Origin: Leptodactylus fallax
Lineage: Eukaryota; Chordata; Amphibia; Anura; Leptodactylidae
Length of the DNA: 64,000 nucleotides
NCBI GenBank assembly: GCA_947044405.1
Contig: CAMRHE010000331.1
Location: 186,001 to 250,000, forward strand
Direction: 5' to 3'
The position numbers were made by a program, and so were the translations under genes. How positions within the stretch are numbered: the first letter of the stretch is position 1; every line of letters begins with the position of its first letter. Positions 1 to 9,788 of this stretch are shown one piece after another. Below the pieces are notes generated by a model. The model was given only the letters and a program-made list of their open reading frames with translations, had not been told where the DNA came from and ran no database searches.

Positions 1-550
1 ACTGAGCATTATACTGTGTAGGGGCACATAGAAAAATGGGTAAGAATGAGCGGAGTCAACGTAGAAGTGGGTGGAGATAAATTTGTCGCAGCACACATAG
101 CGCGCCGTACATTTTATCCCTCTTTCTGTCCTTTGAAAATTGGGAGGTATGCATAATATCTACAACTCCCGGGGCCGGAGCACACAGAGGCAAAGTGGTA
201 AAGCAGGGAGCGGACAACCATTCCCATGAAGCCACAAACCTCTTTTTGTACAAGCAGTGAAAGTGTCTAAAACACCCGATAAATGCGGCACGAAGCATCT
301 TAGATGTTATATGGTGGAAATGATGGAAGAATTGTGGAGTACTTTGCTTAGTAAATCTCCCAGTGGTACAGGCAGTGATACATCCTTCTTGGCTCCGTTC
401 ACACAGGACATACACGCAGCAGGTCAGTCTCTAGGGCACTTGCTGGTGACTGACCCGCTGTGATATACAGTAATAGTATAATGGAGGAGATGTCACCAAA
501 TACTAAAACCCCCGGGGCCGCAGACTTATGGAGAGATCCAAAAGTAATAC

Positions 551-655
551 GGTCTCTGTTACCCATAGCAACCAAAGCACAGCTTTCACTTCTCAAAGTG
601 ACAACACACAAAATGAAAGCTGTACTGTGATTGGTTGCTATGGGTAACAGAGACC
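551..655. repeat. Hairpin MITE with RFX/CCAAT-like arms, copy 1
   Basis: A 105-bp near-perfect inverted repeat beginning GGTCTCTGTTACCCATAGC and ending with its complement. The arms contain GTTACCCATAGCAAC (558-572) and GTTGCTATGGGTAAC (634-648), which fit the RFX X-box consensus. On the right arm an inverted CCAAT (ATTGG, 630-634) abuts this site. Related copies lie at 5,485-5,591 and 63,788-63,894. The superfamily is not identified. Confidence 0.75.
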
Positions 656-813
656 ATTTGATAAAACTGACCCATTATGTGACTCATCAGAGAATTCCCA
701 GAAGATCCCAGACGAGGTGTCAGATAGTAGTGAAGAGCCCCATAATAATCTTGCCAGGACTGTGAGCGTCCACCTACCTCCTCCTGTACAACAGCCGTGG
801 TTACAGGACCTCT

Positions 814-1791
814 TGTGAACCGAGAGCAAGGCAGGTGGTTTGGACTCCGCAACCAGAAATGAACGCACACGCGGTAGTTCAAGAAAAAAATATATATTTA
901 CTATAAGTTAATAAAGGCTAGTTAAAGGTAAAATGACAGGGCTAAAGACAAGCAAAATATACAATATAGCATGAACAATTTCAAGGCAAATTCTGCAATG
1001 GTTTCTACTTTTACTCTGTCCACTTCTGCAGTATGGACACTGAATGAACAATATACTCAAAACTATCCCTAACTGACCCTGACTTCACATTTGGGTGCAC
1101 CCCCTTTTCCCCAGTGGTCCAGGTGGACCGCTTACAGTCCGTAGAAGCGCGCGGTGGGGCCCAAAGTCGGTCCTTTCTTTTATAGTGAAGCGTCCTCTCC
1201 TCACGGTTATCAGGATCTTGGGAGAAATGAAGTCCTCTTTAACAGACAGGGAAACCAACTGAATGCAATGTAATCCAACAGCAGATTCCACTCAGCACAC
1301 TGACAGTCCTGCCGAATCCATACACTGAGCTGGGATGTAAGCCGGGATTTAGCAGGTGCCGTCCAGTACATCAACAGCACTGCGAGTCTCTATCTGTGGT
1401 ATCCATATACACAGTCACAATGTCAGTCTCACTGATCAGCCACTGAGCACAGTTCCTTTCACGTGGACTCACTAGTCCTGTTGTCTCTTTACACTCTGTT
1501 TGTCTCTGGACCAAGATACAGCTTAGCTGTACAGAAAAATCTCCACACCAGTTCAATACAACACTTGCCAAGATGGCTGCTTCTCTCTGTCTCGTCACTT
1601 CCTGCTGCTCTGCTCACACTCTGTCTGCAGAACAGGCAGGCTGACATAAAAGGGGGGGGGGGTCTCACTCCAGCATCATGTCACAATTACAATGGCTGCT
1701 GTCTTAAAGGAACAGAATCACAGAAATACATTCAACATTAACAGTTTATACAGACAAATGAAGCTTAGGACAACATTGGCTGTCTCTTACA
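814..1791. mobile_element. Solo LTR of a retroelement (TG...CA, 4-bp target duplication)
   Basis: The 978-bp insert starts TGTGAACCGA and ends GTCTCTTACA, and it is flanked by CTCT at 810-813 and 1792-1795. The paralogous sequence at 5.33 kb (minus strand) reads straight through GGACCTCTGATGATGTC with one CTCT, which is an empty site. TG/CA termini, LTR-like length and a 4-bp duplication fit a solo LTR left by LTR-LTR recombination. There is no internal coding region. A TATAAAAG on the minus strand near 1,180 could be the promoter, but orientation is unresolved because no convincing poly(A) signal follows. The sequence is unrelated to the retroviral LTR at 51.9 kb and to the solo LTR at 27.6 kb. 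Confidence 0.75.
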
Positions 1792-1955
1792 CTCTGTTGA
1801 TGTCACATGTGGCCTCAGTAGATTTTAAAGACCTCTGATGATGTCACAATCATGTGGTTAGTAAAGGAGTCACATGATCAGGTGTTACAGATGAAGATAT
1901 GGTGGATTCTGGAATGGAGCAGGTAAAATAAAGAGCTGCCTGGTCTGCCGTGGAT

Positions 1956-1970
1956 CCAGTAGGTGGCGCT
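1956..1970 (+). promoter_or_regulatory. CTCF-like motif in repeat DNA
   Basis: CCAGTAGGTGGCGCT fits the core CTCF consensus CCASYAGRKGGCRS. The same string in inverse orientation occurs at 2,284-2,298, 5,149-5,163 and 63,453-63,467, next to PIF-like MITE ends. Confidence 0.45.
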
Positions 1971-2075
1971 GCCTCCTTTGATTGTTAGGCTAGGTTCACA
2001 CTACCATTATTTACTGTCCATTGCTTTTATCCATCACAAGTCACCCAATGTAATAAACATGACGGAATCTTCTTC

Positions 2076-2754
2076 TTTATTCTACAAGCAGGATTTTTTC
2101 TACCTTTACAAATGTAAAGAAACATGGCAGAAGACGGAAGAAATGGCAACGGATTCCGGAGGGGGCTCTGTCTGTCTCCATTTCTCTTCTATAGTTAATG
2201 TCCGTTGCTCTCCTCAACGGAAAGGAAAGACATAGTTAGTCCCCCCGCCAGCCCATCACAGCTAACACACATGGAGCTGATGTAGCGCCACCTACTGGAT
2301 CTACACTAAACCTTAGTATAACCGCTCCATTCTAGTCTCCAGGACAACTCCAGGTTTGTGTGGGCCCTTGGGTGACAGAGCCTCAGTAGGCCTCTTTTGG
2401 AGTAACTCATGCACACTGCAGCAAAAAAACAATTGAAATTGTTTTTTTTTTGCTGAGGTAGACCTACTGGAGTGTAATACAGTCCATTCCCTACAAGTAG
2501 ATACAACCTGTTCAGACATCAGAAAGTAAAGAGGAATTTGAGGCAGTCATTCCTCATGTCCCGAATTCTTCTTTATTTTCTGCCTCCGACTGCGGCAAGA
2601 TCCAGCAGGATGCTTTTTTTTCCAGTTTCCTGCTCCAATTAGTTTCAATGGGATGGAGAATGAGGCAGGAATCTGCTGCTGATTTAGGGGATGAAATCCA
2701 CTCCAAAATCAGTGCCAGATTCCACTGTGTGAACAGGGCCTGATACTGTTAATA
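2076..2754. other. Non-coding repeat-derived DNA, no gene seen
   Basis: I see no supported coding region. It includes a GCGCCACCTACTGG site at 2,285-2,298 and a short inverted repeat around 2,420-2,465 (runs of A/T flanking CAATTGAAATTG). Confidence 0.5.
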
Positions 2755-2995
2755 GTGCCATTCCACGGTGGCCCCCACACAGTATCATATGCTCCACAGT
2801 GGCCCACATACAGTATCATTTCCTCCACAGTGGCCCCCACACAGTATTATATGCTCCACAGTGGCCCCCGCACAGTATTATATGCTCCACAGTGGCCCCC
2901 ACACAGTGTTATATGCTCCGCAGTGGCCCCCACAGTATTATATGATTCACACTGGCCCCCACACAGTATTATATGCTCCCAAGAGACCCCCCCCA
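2755..2995. repeat. Minisatellite, about 31-bp units (CCACAGTGGCCCCCACACAG type)
   Basis: About eight tandem units of roughly 31 bp, each containing CAGTGGCCCCCACACAGTAT and TATGCTCCA. The same unit recurs inside the hAT-like element at 9,966-10,847 and, in both orientations, inside the palindrome at 19.8-23.5 kb. The array and the adjacent 3,000-3,430 stretch are therefore probably a remnant of a related non-autonomous hAT element. Open frames across it are repeat artefacts. Confidence 0.85.
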
Positions 2996-3854
2996 CCCCT
3001 ATAGCCGGTGCTATTGTTTTACCTCAGACCCAAGAGTATAAAAAGTAGAGTCCCAGGGGAAGTGATTAAAAATAGCAAACACTTATGCTCACCTTGCCTC
3101 ACCTCTGCTGTATATCTGTCTGTCTTCAGCATCCTCCTCGATCCTCTTCTGCCTTGCGACTGAGGTCCTGTGCCGCAGACGTCACTGCTAGGGCCTGTGA
3201 TTGGGCCTCTGCAGTCACGTGGGGTGCGATGATGTCATTACATGGCATGCCCCATGTGACTGCTAGGGCCCAATCCCTGGGGAGGAGGACCTCAGTCACC
3301 GGACGGATGAGCCCCAGAGAGGATGCTGAGCCCAGGACAGATGAGTATAAGTAATTTTTTTATTTTTAGTCACCGCTATACATACCACCTATTGTTATGT
3401 AATGCGGTCGGGGAATCAGGTTTTCAACCACTAATAATACTGGTGGTCTAGGTATTTAGATATAGCTATTTATGTGTCTATATATGTATAAATTGTCTGC
3501 TTCTGGGATAGCTGGGTGACAGCCAAATTTCTGCTGCATTAAAGGTCATATATATTCACCCAGCTTTCTTCCTCCTCCCCAAAAAAAATTAAATTTTTCT
3601 TTTTTGTTACAAGGCAATTTGTTTTTCATTAAATATCTTGATAATTTGTAACATTTGGTGCTTTTTATCCAAAAATTTTGTGCTATTTTTGTCCATTTCT
3701 GGGATATTTGCATCATTCAGTGATTTTGATCCATTTTATTGGCCTATTATGTAGAGTAAACCAATGAAGTCAGATCATATAAAAACATTTCAAACTAAAA
3801 AAAATTAAAAAAAAAAAAAAAGGCCAGAGTTTCCGAACTGATTGAGAGAGTATT

Positions 3855-4820
3855 TCACCGCCCCCTCCAATCATCAAGGAATTTCTCACAGAATCTTACT
3901 TGCTCCTCTCTACATCGATTCATTTGATCATCCAATCTCAGTAAGGAATTTTGACAAGTCCTTGCGAGATCCTCATAGTCCACTGGACGTCTCCTGCCTG
4001 CCCTTCCCCTCCTCAGAAACTCCTGAAAAGAGGAATTGGTCGCCTCTCTAGGGGTTGCCGAGTGGTAAAGCCCAGATAGGGGAGCGATTTGTTCCTGCCC
4101 TTCCATACGAGCAGCAGTAGAGGGACCTGCGGTGGGTTAGTCGATTGCTGGGGGAGCAGACACAGGCGGCTGTGAGCTGAAGGCCGATGGCGCACTGACG
4201 CTACTGGTGGTAGTGTAGGCCTGCGGACTTGGTTTATTCTAAATGGAATAGGTAAAATTTTTAGCTTTACAGTGAGTGGGATTAATAAAATAGTTGACAA
4301 CTTTTAACTATTGTGCGCAGGGAAGGTGTCAGGAAGTCAAGCAGAGCGGTGTATCTGTACCGGTGGTGTGACACGGCGCCGGACCCGGCGCATGCTGCTC
4401 TGCATGGACTTCCCTCTTGTACCGGTCCCTTATCGACCTCCAGTGCACTTTGACATCTTTATACTGTAATACAAAAATAAGAAAAAAATAAAAAAAAAAT
4501 AATTTGAAGTATTAGAATATTAAAAATAATGACAATATTACTGCTCACCGGCGGCCGCCTGGTCTCGAGGACTCCCAGCAAACAATGACCCGGGACGTTA
4601 TATCCTCCCACATCCATTTGTTCGACGCGTGGTCCTTGTACTGGCGGATTGACAGGTCCCATAGGGCAGACTGGATCAGGAGCTCGATATTCACTACGAA
4701 CTGCCCCTGAAACTCACTGGCAGAATCAGAGCTATGAAAAAAAAAAATCACAGCGTCTTCTTCAGGCCTCTTGCGACATAACACGCCCTGGGGGTCAACA
4801 TACCTGTCGCCTGCCATCAC
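3855..4820 (-). pseudogene. PIF/Harbinger-type MADF-domain protein, two-exon relic
   Basis: Two minus-strand open segments look like exons of the accessory DNA-binding protein carried by PIF/Harbinger transposons. The first (4,820-4,553) contains a MADF-like core: IELLIQSALWDLS, then YKDHASNKWMWEDI. It ends at a GTGAGC donor. The second (about 4,222-3,855) follows a CCATTTAG acceptor and is a Ser/Pro-rich linker leading to a helical segment (LLRLDDQMNRCREEQVRF). Copy 1 has an in-frame stop in the linker (ATC GAC TAA, near 4,138) that the paralogue at 62 kb lacks. A T-run plus CATAG before the MADF segment (about 4,730-4,745) could be an upstream acceptor, so the true start is uncertain. In the intact family this protein acts with the DDE transposase in the nucleus. 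No transposase is present, so it is a relic. Confidence 0.6.
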
Positions 4821-4926
4821 CTCCTCATAGGTGATAAGACGAACCGTTCTAAATCAGATTTTGAGAATTTTTAGACGGTTTCAAAAACTGATTTCATGCA
4901 GAGAGACAAAACTGATGTAAACCTAA

Positions 4927-5131
4927 GGCTAAGTCCACGCATAGCGTCCTGCAGCAAAACAGCAGGACGAAAGGGACTAGTGATGTCACTGACATATGTC
5001 ACCAACTCCTTACTATACAGGTCACACACAGATAGCTCCGCTCCATCATGTTTATTATATTGTGTGAATGCAGAGGGACTTGTGATGGATAAGAGCAACA
5101 GACAGTAAATAACAGTAGTGTGAACCTAGCC
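4927..5131. mobile_element. PIF/Harbinger-like MITE flanked by TAA
   Basis: It starts GGCTAAGTCCACGC and ends GTGTGAACCTAGCC, flanked by TAA at 4,924-4,926 and 5,132-5,134. A 3-bp TWA duplication and GGCTAGGTTCACAC-type ends fit PIF/Harbinger MITEs. The paralogue at 63,106-63,435 is longer (330 bp), so this copy has an internal deletion. Confidence 0.6.
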
Positions 5132-5484
5132 TAACAGTCACAGGAAGCAGCGCCACCTACTGGATCCACGGCAGACCAGGCAACTCTTTATTTTACCCAG
5201 CTCCATTCCAGCATCCACCATATCTTCACCTGTAACACCTGATCATGTGACTCCTTTACTAACCACATGACTGTGACATCATCAAAGGTCTTTAAAATCT
5301 ACTGAGGCGGCACATGTGACATCATCAGAGGTCCTGTAACCACGGCTGCTGTACAGGAGGAGGTAGGTGGTCACTCACAGTCCTGACAGGATTATTATGG
5401 GGCTCTTCACTACTATCTGACACCTCGTCTGGGGTGTTCTGGGAATTCTCTGATGGGTCACGTTATGGGGCAGTCTTATCAAAT

Positions 5485-5591
5485 TGTCTCTGTTATGCGT
5501 AGCAACCAATCACAGGGCAGCTTTCATTTTGTGTGTTGCCTTTGAGAAGTGAAAGCTGTGCTGTGATTGGTTGCTATGGGTAACAGAGACC
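5485..5591. repeat. Hairpin MITE with RFX/CCAAT-like arms, copy 2
   Basis: Same hairpin as 551-655 in opposite orientation. The right arm keeps ATTGG overlapping GTTGCTATGGGTAAC (5,570-5,584); the left arm has drifted (GTTATGCGTAGCAACC). Confidence 0.75.
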
Positions 5592-5731
5592 GTATTACTT
5601 TTGGATCTCTCCATAAGTCTGCGGCCCCGGGGGTTTTAGTATTTGGTGACATCTCCTCCATTATACTATTACCGTATATCACAGTGGGTCAGTCACCAGC
5701 AAGTGCCCCAGAGACTGACCTGCTGCGTGTA

Positions 5732-7289
5732 CAGTCATGGCCAAAAGTTTTGAGAATGACACAAATATTATATTTTCACATGATCTGCTGCCCTCTGGTT
5801 TTTACGTGTGTTTGTCAGATGTTTTTATCACATACAGAAATAGAATTGCATTCATATTATGAGTAACAGAAGCTTATATTGACAGTTAGAATGAGTTAAT
5901 GCAGCAAGTCAATATTTGCAGTGTTGACCCTTCTTCTTCAGGACCTCTGCAATTCTCCCTGGCATGCTCTCAATCAACTTCTGGACCAAATCCTGACTGA
6001 TAGCAGTCCATTCTTGCAGAATCAATGCTTTAATTTTGTCTGAATTTGTTGGTTTTTGTTTGTCCACCCGTCTCTTGATGATTGACCACAAGTTCTCAAT
6101 GGGATTAAGATCTGGGGAGTTTCCAGGCCATGGACCCAAAATCTCTATGTTTTGTTCCCTGAGCCATTTAGTTATCACCTTTGCTTTATGGCAAGGTGCT
6201 CCATCATGCTGGAAAAGGCATTGTTGCGCGCCAAACTGCTCTTGGACGGTTGGGAGAAGTTGCTCTTGGAGGACATTCTGGTACCATTCTTTATTCATGG
6301 CTGTGTTTTTAGGCAAGACTGTGAGAGAGCCAATTCCCTTGGCTGAGAAGCAAACCCACACATGAATGGTTTCAGGATGCTTTACAGTTGGCATGAGACA
6401 AGACTGGTGGTAGCGCTCACCTCTTCTTCTCCCAATAAGCTGTTTTCCAGATGTTCCAAACAATCGAAAAGGGGATTGATCAGAGAAAATGACTTTACCC
6501 CAGTCCTCAGCAGTCCACTCCCTGTACCTTTTGCAGAATATCAGTCTGTCCCTGATGTTTTTTCTGGAGAGAAGTGGCTTCTTTGCTGCCCTCCTTGAGA
6601 CCAGGCCTTGCTCCAAGATTCTCCGCCTCACAGTGCGTGCAGATGCACTCACACCTGCCTTCTGCCATTCCTCAGCAAGCTCTGCACTGCTGGTAGCCCG
6701 ATCCCGCAGCTGAAACACTTTTAAGAGACGGTCCTGCCGCTTGCTGGTCTTTCTTGGGCGCCCTGGAGCCTTTTTGGCACCAATGGAACCTCTCTCCTTG
6801 ATGATGCGATAGATTGTTGACTGAGGTGCAATCTTTCTAGCTGCAATACTCTTCCCAGTTAGGCCATTTTTGTGCAGTGCAATGATGACTGCACGTGTTT
6901 CTTTAGAGATAACCATGGTTAACAGAAGAGAAACAATGATGGCAAGCACCAGCCTCCTTTTAAAGTGTCCAGTGGTGTCATTCTTACTTAATCATGACAG
7001 ATTGATCTCCAGCCCTGTCCTCATTAACACCCACACCTGTGTTAATGGAGCAATCACTGAAACGATGTTAGGTGGTCCTTTTAAGGCAGGGCTGCAATGA
7101 TGTTGAAATGTGTTTTGGGGGATAAAGTTCATTTTCTAGGCAAATATTGACTTTGCAAGTAATTGCTGTTAAGCTGATCACTCTTTATAACATTCTGGAG
7201 TATATGCAAATTGCCATTAGAAAAACTGAAGCAGTAGACTTTGTAAAAATTAATATTTGTATCATTCTCAAAACTTTTGGCCATGACTG
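5732..7289 (-). mobile_element. Full-length Tc1/mariner element, DD35E type, copy 1
   Basis: The ~39-bp inverted termini begin CAGTCATGGCCAAAAGTTTT and differ at about one base. They are flanked by TA at 5,730-5,731 and 7,290-7,291. The inverted paralogue has an uninterrupted TA at 411-412, so both ends are exact. Length is 1,558 bp with one transposase gene on the minus strand. It is nearly identical to the element at 46,098-47,664. Confidence 0.95.
5909..6949 (-). CDS. Tc1-like transposase (DD35E), open frame
   Basis: This 346-codon open frame encodes the cut-and-paste transposase of the surrounding element, which would act in the nucleus on its own inverted termini. An N-terminal paired helix-turn-helix region (about residues 15-110) contains a GRPRKTSKRQ hook. 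The DDE domain follows: first Asp in VIFSDQSPF, second Asp in HDGAPCHKA, Glu in SPDLNPIENLW. There are 35 residues between the second Asp and the Glu, one more than in Sleeping Beauty-type Tc1 proteins. Compared with the 46.3-kb copy it lacks three residues after TIYRIIK (a 9-bp in-frame deletion within the paired domain). It also has single changes, including SDE to SDQ next to the first Asp. The likely start is the internal MVISKET at residue 12. It is probably inactive or weakened. Confidence 0.9.
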   Translation of the reverse strand: MLAIIVSLLLTMVISKETRAVIIALHKNGLTGKSIAARKIAPQSTIYRIIKERGSIGAKKAPGRPRKTSKRQDRLLKVFQLRDRATSSAELAEEWQKAGVSASARTVRRRILEQGLVSRRAAKKPLLSRKNIRDRLIFCKRYREWTAEDWGKVIFSDQSPFRLFGTSGKQLIGRRRGERYHQSCLMPTVKHPETIHVWVCFSAKGIGSLTVLPKNTAMNKEWYQNVLQEQLLPTVQEQFGAQQCLFQHDGAPCHKAKVITKWLREQNIEILGPWPGNSPDLNPIENLWSIIKRRVDKQKPTNSDKIKALILQEWTAISQDLVQKLIESMPGRIAEVLKKKGQHCKY

Positions 7290-7291
7290 TA

Positions 7292-7916
7292 TGTTCTGTG
7301 TGAACGGAGCCAAGAAAGATGTATCACTGCCTGTTCCACGGGGAGATTTACTAAGCAAAATACACCACAATTCTGCCATCCTTTCCACCATATAACGTCT
7401 AAGATGTCTTGTGCTGCATTTATCGGGTGTTTTACAGCTTGTAAAAAAATAGGTTTGTGGCTTCAGGGGAAAGGCGTTGTCTGCCAGAAACTGGGCATGA
7501 GCGAAACTGCGACACCGTGCGCCAAAATGCGGACACAAAGGCAACAAATTGGGCTGTAAAGTTACACTGGACAGTCTAATATTACAACAACATACCTCCC
7601 AAATGACCCAGATTCCGGGTCCTGTCCCACTGTCCCAGTCGGCAGGCGGTATGTCCGGCTTCAACTCATTTGCATCCAGAGAACACAGAGGAGTTGAATA
7701 CAGTGATGAAGCAGGAGCCGTCCGCTTCCTCGTTCACCACTATGCCCCTGTGTGCTCCGGCCCCAGGAGCTTTAGGTGCAATGTGAAGACGTCACTCACA
7801 TCGCGCCTGAATCCAGGAGCAGAGACTTCTTCAGAGCAGCAGGGGATCGAGGAGAGGTGAGTATCAATTTTTTTTTTTTTTTGTTAAATTTTGGGGCAGA
7901 TGAAGAGGGATATTAA
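7292..7916. other. Non-coding continuation of the repeat block
   Basis: 7,290-7,465 matches the inverted arm at 235-410. The rest, up to the TTAA element at 7,917, shows no supported gene; it includes a CCTGTGTGCTCCGGCCCC stretch shared loosely with about 165-185 and a poly-T run. Confidence 0.6.
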
Positions 7917-8404
7917 ACACTTCCGTACCGCCTATAGACTATATAAGTCCAAGGTATGGTTGTCTATTTCTGCAAGGTCGTATCGGTACATCCAAGCAGA
8001 AATCAGTAGCTGCATGAGATCGTTCAGCTGCTGAAACGGGGAGCCAGCTGTAACTTCAGCCAGAGCTCCCAGAGAGAAGGCTGGGAAGGTTTATTATCTT
8101 TCCTGCCTTCCCAATCGCTGTGTATACAGCGCCTAGTGAGCGCTGTATACAGAGCTATGGCACCGCCATCTTCCGGCCGCCCTCTGACCCGGCGGTCATG
8201 TGACCTGCCGGGTGCTGCGTGTGATAGAGCTGCTGGGTCCTATAGGACACAAATCAGCTCTATAGTAAGTTGCAGGAGACTGTATTCCTAAATGTACCAG
8301 CCCCAGTTACAGGGGAAATCAGCCTCCACCCCCCCCCCAGAAAAAAAAAATAAAAATGTGATCAGATGTCCCCAAAGGTCATCAAGGTTATTAGGACACA
8401 ATGT

Positions 8405-8451
<47 letters not shown>

Positions 8452-8788
8452 ACACGCCCTTATTAAAGGTTATAGACCCACCCCCGACAACACCCTACAA
8501 AATAAAAATTACCGTAATGGAGAGGAAAAACTATTTTAAAAAGTTTTAGGTTTTTTTTGTGTTTATTAAATAAAAAGAAATAAAGTGAAAAACTGACACG
8601 TTTTCCCTTCTCTTATGTTTATATTTTCCCAGATATAAAAAAAATTAAAACGCTTGCAAAAATAAAAATAAAGCCCTATGTGTCACAGAAAAAAGACGCA
8701 TAAATTAGTTGAATAACACAAATGATAAAAATGGCCCTCCAAACCGCACATACAAAAAAACTTGATAGTGTGCCTGGTATAGAAGTGG
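7917..8788. mobile_element. TTAA-flanked MITE (piggyBac-like), full in copy 1
   Basis: Flanked by TTAA at 7,913-7,916 and 8,789-8,792. The termini are ACACTTCCGTACC and GGTATAGAAGTGG, imperfect complements. It contains no coding region, but holds a TA microsatellite (8,421-8,448). The segmental-duplication paralogue starts inside this element at that TA tract, so only its right part is present at 23,567-23,920. Confidence 0.6.
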
Positions 8789-9413
8789 TTAAAGGGGTTT
8801 TACGGTTAAAAAAAAAAAAAAAAAAGGTCTATTAGTGCTATTAATGGGTTAATAAGTGCACGTAAATATCTTTATCAGGTATTGAGTGATTTCTGGTTGT
8901 CTCTGGGAGCTCCTGGCATCTTCTGGATTTGTTTACATGGGTATCTTCCTGTTCCATGTTTTTCCTACTACTACCATGATGACTTGGGCTTCACTCAGAG
9001 CTGAGTCACACAACCCCCCTCTCTCACTCACTCCATGTTTCTCTAGCTAGCCCTCCCACTACTAGCCCTTCCTAACTAACTCAATCCTCCCCAACCTGTC
9101 ATACGTACCTGACGTCTGGGCATAGGACGTCACTTCTTCTAGGTGCCACCAGATGTCAAAAAGAGGAAGTAACTTTCCATGCCAAGAAGGTCCGGACCAG
9201 AAGACAGGTAAGTATGGTGGGCGGATATTGAGTTAGGTGAAGTTCTGTTTCTGGAAGGGGAACTACAAGATCCCTGTAACATTATCAGAAAATGTGCCTG
9301 TGATCTAGGTAAATATTGCTTTTCAGTGCACTAACTAATTTAGAAAGTAAGCGGGGGAGTTGGTTGCTTAGCTTAGATTAGAAATATCAATGCATAATGA
9401 ACAACCCCTTTAA
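8789..9413. mobile_element. TTAA-bounded MITE (AAGGGGTT ends), copy 1
   Basis: TTAAAGGGGTTTT at the left and ACAACCCCTTTAA at the right give short inverted ends bounded by TTAA. It contains no open coding sequence. The paralogue is 23,922-24,560, where the left TTAA has become GTAA. Confidence 0.5.
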
Positions 9414-9788
9414 ACCGTGGGTGCGCCAGGAGAGGGACTTTATACTTGACATTTTTGTGGGGGCAATTGGAATCATCCTAATGAGAACTTCCTGTCTCTG
9501 TGTTGATTCCGCGAGCTTGAATACTTGTTCTAATTTGGATCTACAGAAAATAAGTGGGGTGGGTCTGATTTCCACCACAGAAAGTTGGGAGGTTGCAACA
9601 AATTTATCAAACCGCAGATGACGCTGTCATAAATAGAGTATAGTATAAGATTCTCATTCACTCTCTAAAAAGTACCATGTACAATATCCTGCAGTACAGA
9701 AGTCATGTATATATTATATGGGATTATCTACAATATAAACAATGATTTATCATCTCTAAATTCAGCTCCAGACAATATAATATCAAGG

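Larger units (their letters stand above)
235..2075 (-). repeat. Inverted copy of the 5.04-7.47 kb block (interrupted by a solo LTR)
   Basis: Read on the minus strand, 235-809 plus 1796-2075 follows 5,040-5,730 and 7,290-7,465 with only scattered differences. Shared landmarks are the hairpin element, the CACATGTGAC-rich stretch, the AGGTGGCGCT site and the GGCTAGGTTCACAC end. The arm lacks the Tc1 element present at 5,732-7,289: at 411-412 there is a single uninterrupted TA, so this is the empty site for that insertion. It carries its own private insertion, the solo LTR at 814-1791. It could be an inverted segmental duplication or two copies of one composite repeat; the length and the nested shared elements favour duplication. 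Confidence 0.8.
3150..5731 (+). repeat. Segmental duplication A, copy 1 (partner 61,345-64,000)
   Basis: This block is collinear with 61,345 to the window end: an AGTCACGTGGGGTGCG stretch, a GGTATTTA..TATAGC tract, the MADF-protein exons, a PIF-like MITE and the hairpin element, all in the same order and orientation. The copies differ by substitutions and small indels; for example 4,961 lacks about 125 bp present at 63,145-63,265. The left junction of the second copy falls directly inside retroviral pol at about 61,352. Confidence 0.9.

Noticed and set aside
2755..2995. Regular repeats that could look like a CRISPR array
   Set aside because: Units are contiguous and degenerate with no unique spacers, and the DNA is vertebrate.
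2755..3048. Open frames with repeated [15 protein letters not shown]
   Set aside because: Translation of the ~31-bp minisatellite; the same string appears in other transposon copies.
6036..7100. Plus-strand open frames within Tc1 copies (also 46,402-47,475)
   Set aside because: Antisense shadows of the transposase gene, which has all catalytic motifs on the minus strand.
8430..8549. Open frame with YIYIYIYI, and similar ones at 23,300-23,589, 36,212-36,394 and 37,888-38,094
   Set aside because: Translation of TA microsatellites.
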